Shown here: positions 41,869 to 49,719 of the stretch, piece by piece
Numbering within the stretch: the stretch's first letter is position 1
How the letters are laid out: the number at the start of each line of letters is the position of its first letter
Origin: an uncultured Oscillospiraceae bacterium
Lineage (GTDB): Bacteria > Bacillota > Clostridia > Oscillospirales > Ruminococcaceae
Direction of reading: 5' to 3'
DNA: 64,000 nt
Assembly: GCA_900539695.1 (NCBI GenBank)
Contig: UQDG01000008.1
Location: 24,463-88,462, forward strand
Position numbers and translations under genes: made by a program
The notes under the pieces: generated by a model
The model's input: the letters and a program-made list of their open reading frames with translations, nothing else
Database searches by the model: none
What the model was told of the DNA's origin: nothing

Positions 41869-42111
41869 TTACTCGATGACCTCAAATAATTCGCGGGCGA
41901 CATCCTTGCCTTTCGGCTCCTCAACGGCCAGCACCCGCACTTTGACAGGGCGGTTGCCGAAGGTGATCTCGATGACATCACCGACTTTGACGGCATAGCT
42001 GGCCTTGGCAGGCTTATCGTTGACCATCACGCGGCCAGCATCGGCGACCTCGTTGGCCAGGGTACGCCGCTTGATCAGGCGGCTGACCTTTAAGTATTTG
42101 TCCAAACGCAT
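41869..42111 (-). CDS. rqcP: S4-domain RNA-binding protein RqcP/YabO
   Basis: The 80-residue protein is a single S4 domain: MRLDKYLKVSRLIKRR, LANEVADAGRVMVND, and KVGDVIEITFGNR. It matches RqcP (YabO, Hsp15-like), which binds the 50S subunit in ribosome quality control with RqcH. Gene order before yabP is conserved with Bacillus. It follows hup after a terminator, and yabP begins 70 bases after its stop, so this gene probably starts its own transcript. Confidence 0.92.
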   Translation of the reverse strand: MRLDKYLKVSRLIKRRTLANEVADAGRVMVNDKPAKASYAVKVGDVIEITFGNRPVKVRVLAVEEPKGKDVARELFEVIE

Positions 42112-42136
42112 GGAGTTCTTCTCCTTCTTATTGACT

Positions 42137-42170
42137 AAAAATGCACCCCGTGCCGAAGCGACGGGGTGCA
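42137..42170 (-). terminator. Terminator of hup
   Basis: TGCACCCCGT (42142-42151) and ACGGGGTGCA (42161-42170) form a perfect 10-bp stem. On the minus strand it is followed by TTTTAGT, 16 bases after the hup stop. Confidence 0.88.
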
Positions 42171-42185
42171 GAACTTTGGGATAGC

Positions 42186-42458
42186 TTACTGAACAGCGTC
42201 CTTCAGGGCCTTGCCAGCCTTGAATGCGGGCAGCTTGGAAGCCTCGATGGTGATCTCGGCACCGGTCTGGGGGTTGCGGCCCTTGCGCTCGGGGCGCTCG
42301 CGGACCTCGAAAGTGCCAAAGCCAACCAGAGTGACCTTGTCGCCGCCCTTCAGGGACTCGGTGATGACATCGAGAGCGCCGTTGACAGCAGCCTCGGCAT
42401 CCTTCTTGGTCAGATTTGCTTTTTCCGCAACAGCGGCGATCAGTTCAACTTTCGTCAT
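42186..42458 (-). CDS. hup: DNA-binding protein HU
   Basis: The 90-residue histone-like protein begins [25 protein letters not shown]. It has the beta-arm core [22 protein letters not shown], which holds the DNA-intercalating Pro. It compacts and bends DNA as a dimer. The ATG at 42458 has GGAGG 8 bases upstream. Its place between mazG and rqcP is that seen in several clostridia, whereas Bacillus has no hup here. Confidence 0.97.
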   Translation of the reverse strand: MTKVELIAAVAEKANLTKKDAEAAVNGALDVITESLKGGDKVTLVGFGTFEVRERPERKGRNPQTGAEITIEASKLPAFKAGKALKDAVQ

Positions 42459-42542
42459 GGTTTGTACCTCCAAAAAATTATCAGCAAAAAGCAGCTGCGA
42501 ACGCGGGGCGTGCCCGGTCCTACTATGCTTCTTGTCTTACAG

Positions 42543-43208
42543 TTAGTGCGGGGCTGCGGTAAAGGCGGCGTTGGCCTTTTGCAGCGCCTGCTCGGGGTCC
42601 AGGCCAGCCAGGCGGGCCAGGGCGACGGTTTTAAACAGCAGCTCACCCAGTGCGGCTTCGGCGTTGTCCCCTGCTTCTACCCGGCGGGCCAGGGTCTCCA
42701 GTTCTGCCGGGTCGGTGGTGACGGTCACCCCGCCGCGGGCAGCCCTCTTTTGCAGCTTGGCGGCGCGCATCAGGGCGGGCAGGGCTTTAGGCACGCTGTC
42801 CAGGTCGTCCTGCAGGGTCACACGGCCCTTTTCCTTATTCTTGAGCGCATCCCAGTCTTTTATACTGGTGTCACCGCCAAAAATATGCGGGTGGCGGTCA
42901 ATCAGCTTACGGCAGACGCCGTCACAGACCTGCTGCCAAGTAAAGCGGCCTGCCTCCTGCTCGATCTGGGTATGGAAACCCACCTGCATCAGCACATCGC
43001 CCAGTTCCTCGCACAACAGTTCGGGGTCGTCCAGGTCGATGGCGTCCACGGCCTCGTAGGCTTCCTCCAGGAAATTCATGCGGATGGATGTGTGGGTCTG
43101 CACCTTATCCCAGGGGCAGCCGTTTTCCGGGTCGCGCAGGATCGCCAGGATGGCCAGCAGGTCGTCGGCGGTATAATGCTCTTTTTGCGGGTAGGCGTTC
43201 ATAGGCAT
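42543..43208 (-). CDS. mazG: Nucleoside triphosphate pyrophosphohydrolase MazG/YabN
   Basis: The 221-residue protein has a MazG domain with NGCPWDKVQTHTSIRMNFLEEAYEAVDAI near residues 30-60 and an EELGDVLMQVGFHTQ metal site near residue 80, plus a second, weaker repeat. It hydrolyses NTPs to NMP and pyrophosphate, cleaning nucleotide pools. It lacks the N-terminal methyltransferase domain found in Bacillus YabN. Two in-frame ATGs (43208 and 43202) are equally possible, as no strong ribosome site is visible. It opens the yab-type block. Confidence 0.9.
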   Translation of the reverse strand: MPMNAYPQKEHYTADDLLAILAILRDPENGCPWDKVQTHTSIRMNFLEEAYEAVDAIDLDDPELLCEELGDVLMQVGFHTQIEQEAGRFTWQQVCDGVCRKLIDRHPHIFGGDTSIKDWDALKNKEKGRVTLQDDLDSVPKALPALMRAAKLQKRAARGGVTVTTDPAELETLARRVEAGDNAEAALGELLFKTVALARLAGLDPEQALQKANAAFTAAPH

Positions 43209-43238
43209 GGTTTGTTATGCTGCCGCACAGCTTGTAAC

Positions 43239-43266
43239 ATTTTACTCCCAAATCAGGATTTGTCAA
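43239..43266 (-). promoter_or_regulatory. Promoter of mazG
   Basis: On the minus strand a perfect TTGACA (43261-43266), a 16-base spacer and TAAAAT (43239-43244) lie about 30 bases before the start. Confidence 0.75.
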
Positions 43267-43354
43267 GCCTTGCGGGCGGAGCCGTGTTGACAGCGCCGCC
43301 CGCAGGCATCAAAATCGTCGCGTTATTCCGTTATTTTTGCGGAAGCTGTAAACT

Positions 43355-43828
43355 TTACAGCTGGGCGCCGCAATGGTTGCAGAAGAGGGCGTCGCCGTCC
43401 ACCTCGGCCTTGCAGACGGGGCAGATCTTGGTCTCGCCGCGCAGCTTAATGGGCTCTTCCTCGATTTCTTCCTCGGCAGCTTCTTCCCCGGTGGCAGGCT
43501 CATCCTCGATGATCTGCTCTTCTTCCTCAGACTCGCAGGCGGCGCACTCCTCGGGAGTCATGTTGGCTTTCAGCTCCTCGATGGACTTTTCCACCTCAGC
43601 CACGGCGTCGATGTATTTATCAACCAGGGGCTGGTTTTCTTCGCCAGCCTTATGCAGGCTGTAGACCAGAGCACCCAACTGGCGCTGTGCCTTGGACAGG
43701 CGTGCCTGCTGGTTCAGCAGCTCGAGCTGGTTTTTGCCCTTATCAGCAATGTCCTGGGCGGTCTTTTTGGCAGTGTCGAAGAGCTGGATGCCCTGCTCTT
43801 TCAGCATATCAATATCGAGTTCAAACAT
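43355..43828 (-). CDS. Coiled-coil protein with C-terminal zinc ribbon
   Basis: The 157-residue protein is helical over residues 1-75 (DMLKEQGIQLFDTAKKTAQDIADKG is the start of the coil), followed by a very acidic linker (EEEEQIIEDEPATGEEAAEEEIEEE region). A zinc ribbon with CPVCKAEVDGDALFCNHCG ends the protein. Similar clostridial proteins are uncharacterised. The ATG at 43828 has AAAGAGG 8 bases upstream; an in-frame GTG three codons earlier is less likely. It stands alone between mazG and the kinase gene. Confidence 0.75.
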   Translation of the reverse strand: MFELDIDMLKEQGIQLFDTAKKTAQDIADKGKNQLELLNQQARLSKAQRQLGALVYSLHKAGEENQPLVDKYIDAVAEVEKSIEELKANMTPEECAACESEEEEQIIEDEPATGEEAAEEEIEEEPIKLRGETKICPVCKAEVDGDALFCNHCGAQL

Positions 43829-43940
43829 AGAAAACACCTCTTTCTATAACCCTGCGCGTTTCTGCTCCATCGCGCTTTGTAGCCTTATTATAGCCGATTC
43901 CTACGCGGTTTGCAACGCGCAAATGTATATTTTCCGTGAA

Positions 43941-44870
43941 TTATGCGCCAATAAACTCCCGCAGCATGCTGTCCGCCGGGACCAGGGCGGTATCCAGCGG
44001 CGGGAAAGCCGCAAACCGTGCCCGCAGCGTATCAAGCTGGCGGCGCTGGGTGGCGGTCAGGTCCTCGTCCGGGGGCATGGTGTCCAGCAGGGCGTGCCAC
44101 AGGCAGACCTCATAGGTGTGGGTGGTGTCCAGCAGCAGGTCAGCGCGGGGCTTGAAGGGCTTGATGTACTGGTCCTCGCCCGCGCAGACTTTGCCCCACA
44201 AGCCCAGCGTAAAGGCGGCGCCGTGGCCGCGGAACAGGCAGTCCCGCACCAAACGGCGGGCCAGGCGGATGTCCCGGGTGGCCAGGCAGCGGGTGCTGTC
44301 GGGGGCGGCATACTCCTCCCGCAGACCCGCGTACAGGCACAGGGCGGCGTCGGCGGGCAGGCGCTCAGTCAGGGCAGGGTTCAGGGCATGCAGTCCCTCG
44401 ATGATGACCACGCCGTCCCGGCAATCGATGGTCCGGGTGCCGTTGGGCTGCTGAATTTTAAAGTCAAAGATGGGCGCTTTGCAGACGCCCTCGGTGTGCA
44501 GCTTGGCAAGGCACTCCTGCAGCACCGGCAGGTTCAGCGAGCCCAGGCTCTCGTAGTCGTCGGTACCGTCTGGGTGCTTGGGGTAGCGGCCCGCGCCGGC
44601 ATAGAAATCGTCCAGGCTGACCACCGCGCTGCGGCAGCCGCGGGCGGCGATGGCATCGGCGATTTTGTGGGCTGAGGTGGTCTTACCGGCGGCAGACGGA
44701 CCGGTCAGCATCACGATATGCCGCCCGCTGGACAGCACATCGTCGGCGATGGACTCGATCTGGGCACGGTACTGACCCTCGCTGTAATCGGCAAAGGCCT
44801 GGGGCTGGTTGGCGGCCAGGGCGACCAGCTCCCGGCTGACGAAACGTTTACGTTGTTGTGTAGCGCGCAT
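43941..44870 (-). CDS. Uridine-kinase-like P-loop kinase
   Basis: The 309-residue protein has a P-loop, MLTGPSAAGKTTSAHKI, near residues 50-65. The uridine/phosphoribulokinase-type segments SLDDFYAGAGRYPKHPDGTDDYESLGSLN and RDGVVIIEGLHALNP follow. It differs from Udk in a longer C-terminus (RLVRDCLFRGHGAAFTLGLWGKVCAGEDQYIKPFKP), so the substrate may not be uridine. The ATG at 44870, after GGAGG, lies inside the end of hemZ (23-base overlap). A longer open frame runs upstream inside hemZ but has no ribosome site. Confidence 0.82.
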   Translation of the reverse strand: MRATQQRKRFVSRELVALAANQPQAFADYSEGQYRAQIESIADDVLSSGRHIVMLTGPSAAGKTTSAHKIADAIAARGCRSAVVSLDDFYAGAGRYPKHPDGTDDYESLGSLNLPVLQECLAKLHTEGVCKAPIFDFKIQQPNGTRTIDCRDGVVIIEGLHALNPALTERLPADAALCLYAGLREEYAAPDSTRCLATRDIRLARRLVRDCLFRGHGAAFTLGLWGKVCAGEDQYIKPFKPRADLLLDTTHTYEVCLWHALLDTMPPDEDLTATQRRQLDTLRARFAAFPPLDTALVPADSMLREFIGA

Positions 44871-46293
44871 AAAAGTCCTCCACGCCCTGCTTACGGGCGA
44901 GAATCTCCTCAAAGCGGTCAATATATTCGGTAGGATACTTGAAGTTGAAGATGCGCTCGATCTTGCCGCGGCGCTGGCCGGGGATGACCAGCTTGGTGGA
45001 GCCGCCCGCACCGGCGGACAGGATCGTGTGGATTTCTTCCATGATATAAATGTTGTACAGGCACTCGCAGCCGGGCTTGGCCCAGCCGATATTCTCCAGG
45101 TTTTGCAGCGTACCTTTCTGGCGGTACATGTAGTATGGGCGGTAGCCGACGTCAGCCAGTTCGCGGCAGCTTTCCAACATGGCGGATACATCATCGTATG
45201 CGGCGGCGCGGTGTTCCACCACCAGGTTGCTGGCGCGCTTGAGCGTCAGGGTATGCACGGTGATGTTCTCCGGGTCCAGGGCGATGGCCTGGCGCAGGCT
45301 GGCGGTGAAACCCTCCACCGTATCGCCGGGCAGGCCCGCGATGAGGTCCATGTTGATGTTGGTGTGGCCAGCGGCGCGGGCGGCAGCGAAACAATCGATG
45401 ATGTCCTGCGCGGTGTGGCGGCGGCCGATATTGCGCAGTACTTCATCGGAGAAAGTCTGCGGGTTGATGGAGATGCGGGTTGCGCCATACTGCTTGATGA
45501 TACGCAGTTTTTCGGCATCGGTGCAATCGGGACGGCCTGCCTCCACCGTGTATTCATCAAGAGCAGCCAAATCAAAGGTGCGGGCAATATGGCTCATCAG
45601 CTGTTCCAGCTGAGCCGCTGAAAGCGCCGTAGGCGTGCCGCCGCCGATATAGAAAGTACGGATGCGCAGGCCGCAGCGGTCGGCGGTCTCGCGGATAGCG
45701 GTCAACTCCCGGCACAGCTTGTCCACGTAGGGCTGCACCAGTGCGCGGGTGGCTTTGTCCCCCACCGTGCGGGAGACAAAGCTGCAATAGCTGCACCGGG
45801 TGGGGCAGAACGGGATGCCCGCATAGATGCTGCAATCCATGGGGTCGGCGGCGTCCAGCACAGGGCGCTGCAAGTCCGCAATGCCCAGCGCCAGCTTGAA
45901 TTTTTCCGGCGTGCAGGCGAAGTGGTCGAGGAACTTTTCAGCGATAGCCTCCTCGCTCTCCCCCGCCGCGCGCAGGTCGTGGATGATGCGCACCGGGCGC
46001 ACGCCGGTCATCATGCCCCAGGGCGGGTCGATATCGGTAAGGTCTTTCAGCAGGCCGAATTCCAGCTTGCACAGGGCATATTCGGGGTCAGCTTCGGGGC
46101 TGCGCAGATCGGTGCGCCAATAGAGGCGGCCGTCCTTGCGTACAAGGATCAGGTCGGTCATTTCGTGGCTTTCCGCCAGGACGAAATCCTCGGTTTCCGG
46201 CAAGTCTTCCGCCTTTTCGGCGCCCGGGAAAAAGATACGGGCCGTATGCTCGGCTTCGTAACCGGCGGCGGGGCCGCGTAAAGTGATCTGCAT
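44848..46293 (-). CDS. hemZ: Oxygen-independent coproporphyrinogen III dehydrogenase HemZ
   Basis: The 481-residue radical SAM protein has a family-specific N-terminal domain (residues 1-150), then the motif IPFCPTRCSYCSF (CxxxCxxC) near residue 165. HemN-type elements follow: YIGGGTPTALS, EYTVEAGRPDC, RISINPQTFSDEVL and NMDLIAGLPGDT. HemZ-group enzymes are annotated for decarboxylating coproporphyrinogen, though some HemN relatives do other jobs. No other haem genes are nearby, so the role is uncertain. GGAGGTGG precedes the ATG. Confidence 0.88.
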   Translation of the reverse strand: MQITLRGPAAGYEAEHTARIFFPGAEKAEDLPETEDFVLAESHEMTDLILVRKDGRLYWRTDLRSPEADPEYALCKLEFGLLKDLTDIDPPWGMMTGVRPVRIIHDLRAAGESEEAIAEKFLDHFACTPEKFKLALGIADLQRPVLDAADPMDCSIYAGIPFCPTRCSYCSFVSRTVGDKATRALVQPYVDKLCRELTAIRETADRCGLRIRTFYIGGGTPTALSAAQLEQLMSHIARTFDLAALDEYTVEAGRPDCTDAEKLRIIKQYGATRISINPQTFSDEVLRNIGRRHTAQDIIDCFAAARAAGHTNINMDLIAGLPGDTVEGFTASLRQAIALDPENITVHTLTLKRASNLVVEHRAAAYDDVSAMLESCRELADVGYRPYYMYRQKGTLQNLENIGWAKPGCECLYNIYIMEEIHTILSAGAGGSTKLVIPGQRRGKIERIFNFKYPTEYIDRFEEILARKQGVEDFYARYTTT

Positions 46294-46337
46294 AGATCCA
46301 CCTCCTGTTCAGTCAGTTCTCTTTTGCTTGGGATGGC

Positions 46338-46946
46338 TTAGTAGGCCCAGCCGCCGTCCATGTAGGGGTTGGTGCGGCGCTCCTGCCCGAGGGTGGAGAA
46401 GCTCTCGTGCCCCGGCAGGACCTGGGTGTCGTCGCCCAAAGGCAGGTTGGCCAGCAGGGACAGGCTTTCCTGCATCTGGCGCATGCTGCCGCCGGGCATA
46501 TCGGTACGCCCGCAGGAGCCGGCAAACAGCGTATCACCACTGAAAAGCAGGTTGCCACAGTTCAGCACCACACTGCCCTGGGTATGGCCGGGGGTGTGAT
46601 AGATTTTAAATGTTAAACCGTCAATGTTCAACTCGTTATTGGCGGGCCAGTTCTTGTCCACCTGCCCGGATTTCAACGGCAGCAGCTGGGTGCCGGCGGC
46701 GTCCACCGGGTCCATATAGACGGTGCAGCCGGTGGCCTGTTTCAACGCTGCCACGGCCCCCACATGGTCGTAGTGGCCATGGGTCAGCAGGATATGGGTC
46801 AGGGTGGCGTTCTCGGCTTTCAAGGCATCCAGGTAGGCCTCCGGCGCAGCGGCAGCATCGATGAGGATGCCATGTCCTGCGTCGGTGGTGATGAGAAAGG
46901 TATTGGTATACAGCGGCGGCAAGCCGTGGATGTGCTGAATTTTCAT
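46338..46946 (-). CDS. Metallo-beta-lactamase-fold hydrolase (glyoxalase II-like)
   Basis: The 202-residue protein has the MBL metal motif THGHYDHVG (HxHxDH) near residues 45-53, with later metal ligands in HTPGHTQGS and LFSGDTLFAG, and a final His in LPGHESFS. It fits the short hydroxyacylglutathione-hydrolase-like group that cleaves thioesters; the natural substrate is unknown. The ATG at 46946 follows AAGGAG and lies 10 bases after the dtd stop. Confidence 0.9.
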   Translation of the reverse strand: MKIQHIHGLPPLYTNTFLITTDAGHGILIDAAAAPEAYLDALKAENATLTHILLTHGHYDHVGAVAALKQATGCTVYMDPVDAAGTQLLPLKSGQVDKNWPANNELNIDGLTFKIYHTPGHTQGSVVLNCGNLLFSGDTLFAGSCGRTDMPGGSMRQMQESLSLLANLPLGDDTQVLPGHESFSTLGQERRTNPYMDGGWAY

Positions 46947-46956
46947 AAACAGCTCC

Positions 46957-47412
46957 TTATTTCTTCCACTCGTCGGTATCAATGACGATGGTCACGGGGC
47001 CATCGTTGACAAGATCGATCTTCATATCCGCGCCAAACTCCCCGTGCTGCACGTCTTTGAGGCCCTGATGGGACATTTCGTCGAGGAATTTCTCGTAGCA
47101 CGGCACAGCCAGATCGCCCTTGGCGGCATGGCTAAAACTGGGGCGTTTGCCGCGGGAGGTATCGCCGTAAAGCGTAAAGTTGGACACGACCAAAGCCGAG
47201 TAGCCCAGCTCCACTGCACTGCGGTTCAGCTTGCCATCCTCGTCCTCAAAAATGCGCAGATGCGCGCATTTCTCGGCCAGTTTGGGCACGATGGCGATGT
47301 CGTCGGTATCGCGCACGCCCAGCAGGATGACAAGCCCGGGGCCGATGGGCCGGGGCTCTCCGCCGTTGACGGCCACGCTGGCACGGGTCACGCGCTGAAT
47401 GACTGCTCGCAT
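46957..47412 (-). CDS. dtd: D-aminoacyl-tRNA deacylase
   Basis: The 151-residue protein begins MRAVIQRVTRASVAVNG. It contains the chirality-proofreading SNFTLYGDTSRGKRPSFSHAA (SQFTL-type motif) and a GEFGADMKIDLVNDGPVTIVID end, where the NxGP motif forms the second half of the active site. It hydrolyses D-amino acids from tRNA. It follows rel with an 18-base gap, the usual rel-dtd order in Gram-positive bacteria. Confidence 0.96.
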   Translation of the reverse strand: MRAVIQRVTRASVAVNGGEPRPIGPGLVILLGVRDTDDIAIVPKLAEKCAHLRIFEDEDGKLNRSAVELGYSALVVSNFTLYGDTSRGKRPSFSHAAKGDLAVPCYEKFLDEMSHQGLKDVQHGEFGADMKIDLVNDGPVTIVIDTDEWKK

Positions 47413-47430
47413 AAATAATAACTCCTTATA

Positions 47431-49614
47431 TCAGTTGCGGTTCACGCTGACAACATCCTTGACCTTTTTCAGGCGGGCGACCACGCTGTTCAGGTGTTCG
47501 GTGTTGGTGATGCCCACAGTCACGCTCATGCGGGCGCGGCCCTGCTCGGCCGAGCGGGCGGTCAGCGAGTAGATGGGCACCCGCATATCACCCAGCGCCA
47601 GCGCCACGTCAGACAACAGGTTCGCGCGGTCCATGCACAGCAGATCCAGCGTAGCTTTGTAGTTTTCCTTGGCATCGTCGGCCCAGTAGGCGTTCACCCA
47701 GCGGTCGGCGTTCTCGCCCTGGCGTATGCTCTCCCGCACGTTGGCGCAATCCTTTTTGTGGATGGACACGCCGAAGCCGCGGGTGACGAAACCGATGATC
47801 TCATCGCCGGGCAGCGGAGAGCAGCACTTGGCAAACTTGATGGGGCAGTTGTCGATGCCCTCGACAACGACGCCGTCGGTGGAGTGCATCCGCTTGATGT
47901 CCACGGTCACAGGCTTGACCTCGGTGGCCTTGAGCTTGGTGTACTCCTCTTTCAGTTTGGGCAGCATACGGCTGATCTGCAAACCGCCGTAGCCGATGGC
48001 AGCATACATCTCATCCACCGAGTTGCAGTGGTTGCGGCGGGCCAGCGTCTCCATAAAGGTCTCGTGCTGCTCATCGGTCATCGACATGAGGTTGCGGCGC
48101 AGCTCGCGTTCCAGTGCCTCGCGTCCCTCCTGGATATTCTCTTCCCTGCGTTCTTTCTTGAACCAGTTGCGGATCTTGTTCTTGGCTTCGCTGGTCTTTA
48201 CAATGTTCAGCCAGTCGCGGCTGGGGCCGCGGTTTTCAGGGCCGGTGATGATCTCGATGATCTCGCCGGTCTGCACCTTATGATCGATGGGCACGATGCG
48301 GTTGTTGACCTTGGCGCCGACCATGCGGTTGCCAACGGCGGAATGAATGGCGTAGGCAAAGTCGATCGCGGTGGCACCGGCGGGCAGGTTGATGACGTCG
48401 CCCCGCGGGGTGAAAGCAAACACTTCCTCCGGCAGCAGGTCGCTCTTAATGTCGCTGAGCAGGTCGGTGGCATCGGCGCTGGAGCGCTGGCTTTCTAACA
48501 GCTGGCGCACCCATGCCAGGCGCTCGTCCAGCTTATCACTGCTGCCGTTGGTGATTCCTGCCTTGTACTTCCAGTGGGCGGCGATGCCGTATTCGGCCAT
48601 GCGGTCCATATCCCAGGTGCGGATCTGCACCTCAAAGGGGATGGCCTCGCGGCCGATGACGGTGGTATGCAGGCTCTGGTAGCCGTTTGGTTTTGGCGTA
48701 GAGATGTAATCTTTAAAGCGGTTAGGCAGCGGGTGGTACATGTCGTGGATGAGGCCCAGCGCGTTATAACACTCGGACACATTCTCGAGGATGATGCGCA
48801 CGGCGTAAATATCGTAGATCTCCTCGAAATCCTTATTCTGCATGTACATCTTGCGGTAGATGCCGTAGATGCTCTTGACGCGGTGGCGGATGGTGGCTTT
48901 CTGGATGCCGTTTTCCGCCAGATGCTTGGCAATGGTGTGGCAGACCGTGTGCAGGAACTCGTCGCCGTGCTTGTTCAGCAGGTCGCGGATGGTTTCGTAG
49001 CCCACGGGGTCCAGGTAGTGCAGGCTGCGGTCCTCCAGCTCCTCCTTGATATTGCTGATGCCCAGGCGGTGGGCAATGGGGGCGTAGACCTCCATCGTTT
49101 CCAGAGCCTTATCGCGGCGTTTCTGCTCCGGCCAGGCGTCGCCGGTGCGCATATTGTGCAGCCGGTCGCACAGTTTAATGATCATCACGCGGACATCCTG
49201 ACTCATGGCCAGCAGCATCTTGCGCAGGTTCTCGGCCTGGCGGTCCTCGACATTGGAGAATTTGATCTGGGTCAGTTTGGTGACGCCGTCCACCAGCAGG
49301 GCCACATCGGGGCCGAATTTCTGCTTGATTTCGGCCACCGTGACGGGGGTATCCTCGGCCACATCGTGCATCAGGGCGGCGGCGATGCTCTCGCTGTCCA
49401 TACCCAGTTCCACCAGAATGGACGCCACCGACAGCGGATGGCAGATATACGGCTCACCGCTGCGGCGGCGCTGACCGCCGTGGGCTTTCTCGGCCAATGC
49501 GTAGGCACGGTCGATCATATCGAAATCATAGGGGCGGCCGCTGTCCACCAGCGACTGCTTTAAGTCCTCATAGGTGATGGGCATTTTTACATCACCGGTT
49601 TGGGTGTTTTCCAT
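47431..49614 (-). CDS. rel: Bifunctional (p)ppGpp synthetase/hydrolase
   Basis: The 727-residue Rel enzyme has the full set of domains. The hydrolase HD domain has HPLSVASILVELG and ALMHDVAEDTP; the synthetase has DYISTPKPNGYQSLHTT and EVQIRTWDMDRMAEYG. TGS begins FAFTPRGDVINLPAG; a Cys-containing conserved region has FAKCCSPLPGDEI and IHKKDC; ACT covers the last 75 residues. It makes and destroys (p)ppGpp in amino-acid starvation at the ribosome. The ATG at 49614 is spaced 9 bases from AAGGGG. A second ATG ten codons in lacks a clear site. Confidence 0.97.
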   Translation of the reverse strand: MENTQTGDVKMPITYEDLKQSLVDSGRPYDFDMIDRAYALAEKAHGGQRRRSGEPYICHPLSVASILVELGMDSESIAAALMHDVAEDTPVTVAEIKQKFGPDVALLVDGVTKLTQIKFSNVEDRQAENLRKMLLAMSQDVRVMIIKLCDRLHNMRTGDAWPEQKRRDKALETMEVYAPIAHRLGISNIKEELEDRSLHYLDPVGYETIRDLLNKHGDEFLHTVCHTIAKHLAENGIQKATIRHRVKSIYGIYRKMYMQNKDFEEIYDIYAVRIILENVSECYNALGLIHDMYHPLPNRFKDYISTPKPNGYQSLHTTVIGREAIPFEVQIRTWDMDRMAEYGIAAHWKYKAGITNGSSDKLDERLAWVRQLLESQRSSADATDLLSDIKSDLLPEEVFAFTPRGDVINLPAGATAIDFAYAIHSAVGNRMVGAKVNNRIVPIDHKVQTGEIIEIITGPENRGPSRDWLNIVKTSEAKNKIRNWFKKERREENIQEGREALERELRRNLMSMTDEQHETFMETLARRNHCNSVDEMYAAIGYGGLQISRMLPKLKEEYTKLKATEVKPVTVDIKRMHSTDGVVVEGIDNCPIKFAKCCSPLPGDEIIGFVTRGFGVSIHKKDCANVRESIRQGENADRWVNAYWADDAKENYKATLDLLCMDRANLLSDVALALGDMRVPIYSLTARSAEQGRARMSVTVGITNTEHLNSVVARLKKVKDVVSVNRN

Positions 49615-49658
49615 ATGAGATTCCCCTTTTGCATTTTATTCCTCTTTCACGCGAGAGT

Positions 49659-49713
49659 GTAGGAGTCGATGCTTGCATCGACCTGCGGGCGGATGACAAG
49701 CATCCGCCCCTAC
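49659..49713 (+). repeat. GTAGGGGTCGATGC hairpin repeat, copy 3 (composite)
   Basis: A first unit, GTAGGAGTCGATGCTTGCAT, runs directly into a second inverted unit ending GCATCCGCCCCTAC, giving a double hairpin of 55 bases. It fills most of the 105-base gap between recJ and rel, just before the recJ stop codon on the minus-strand side. Confidence 0.75.
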
Positions 49714-49719
49714 AGGATG

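Noticed and set aside
43941..45194. A 417-residue version of the uridine-kinase-like protein starting at 45194
   Set aside because: The first 108 residues lie inside hemZ in another frame and look like non-protein sequence; the ATG at 44870 has an excellent ribosome site.
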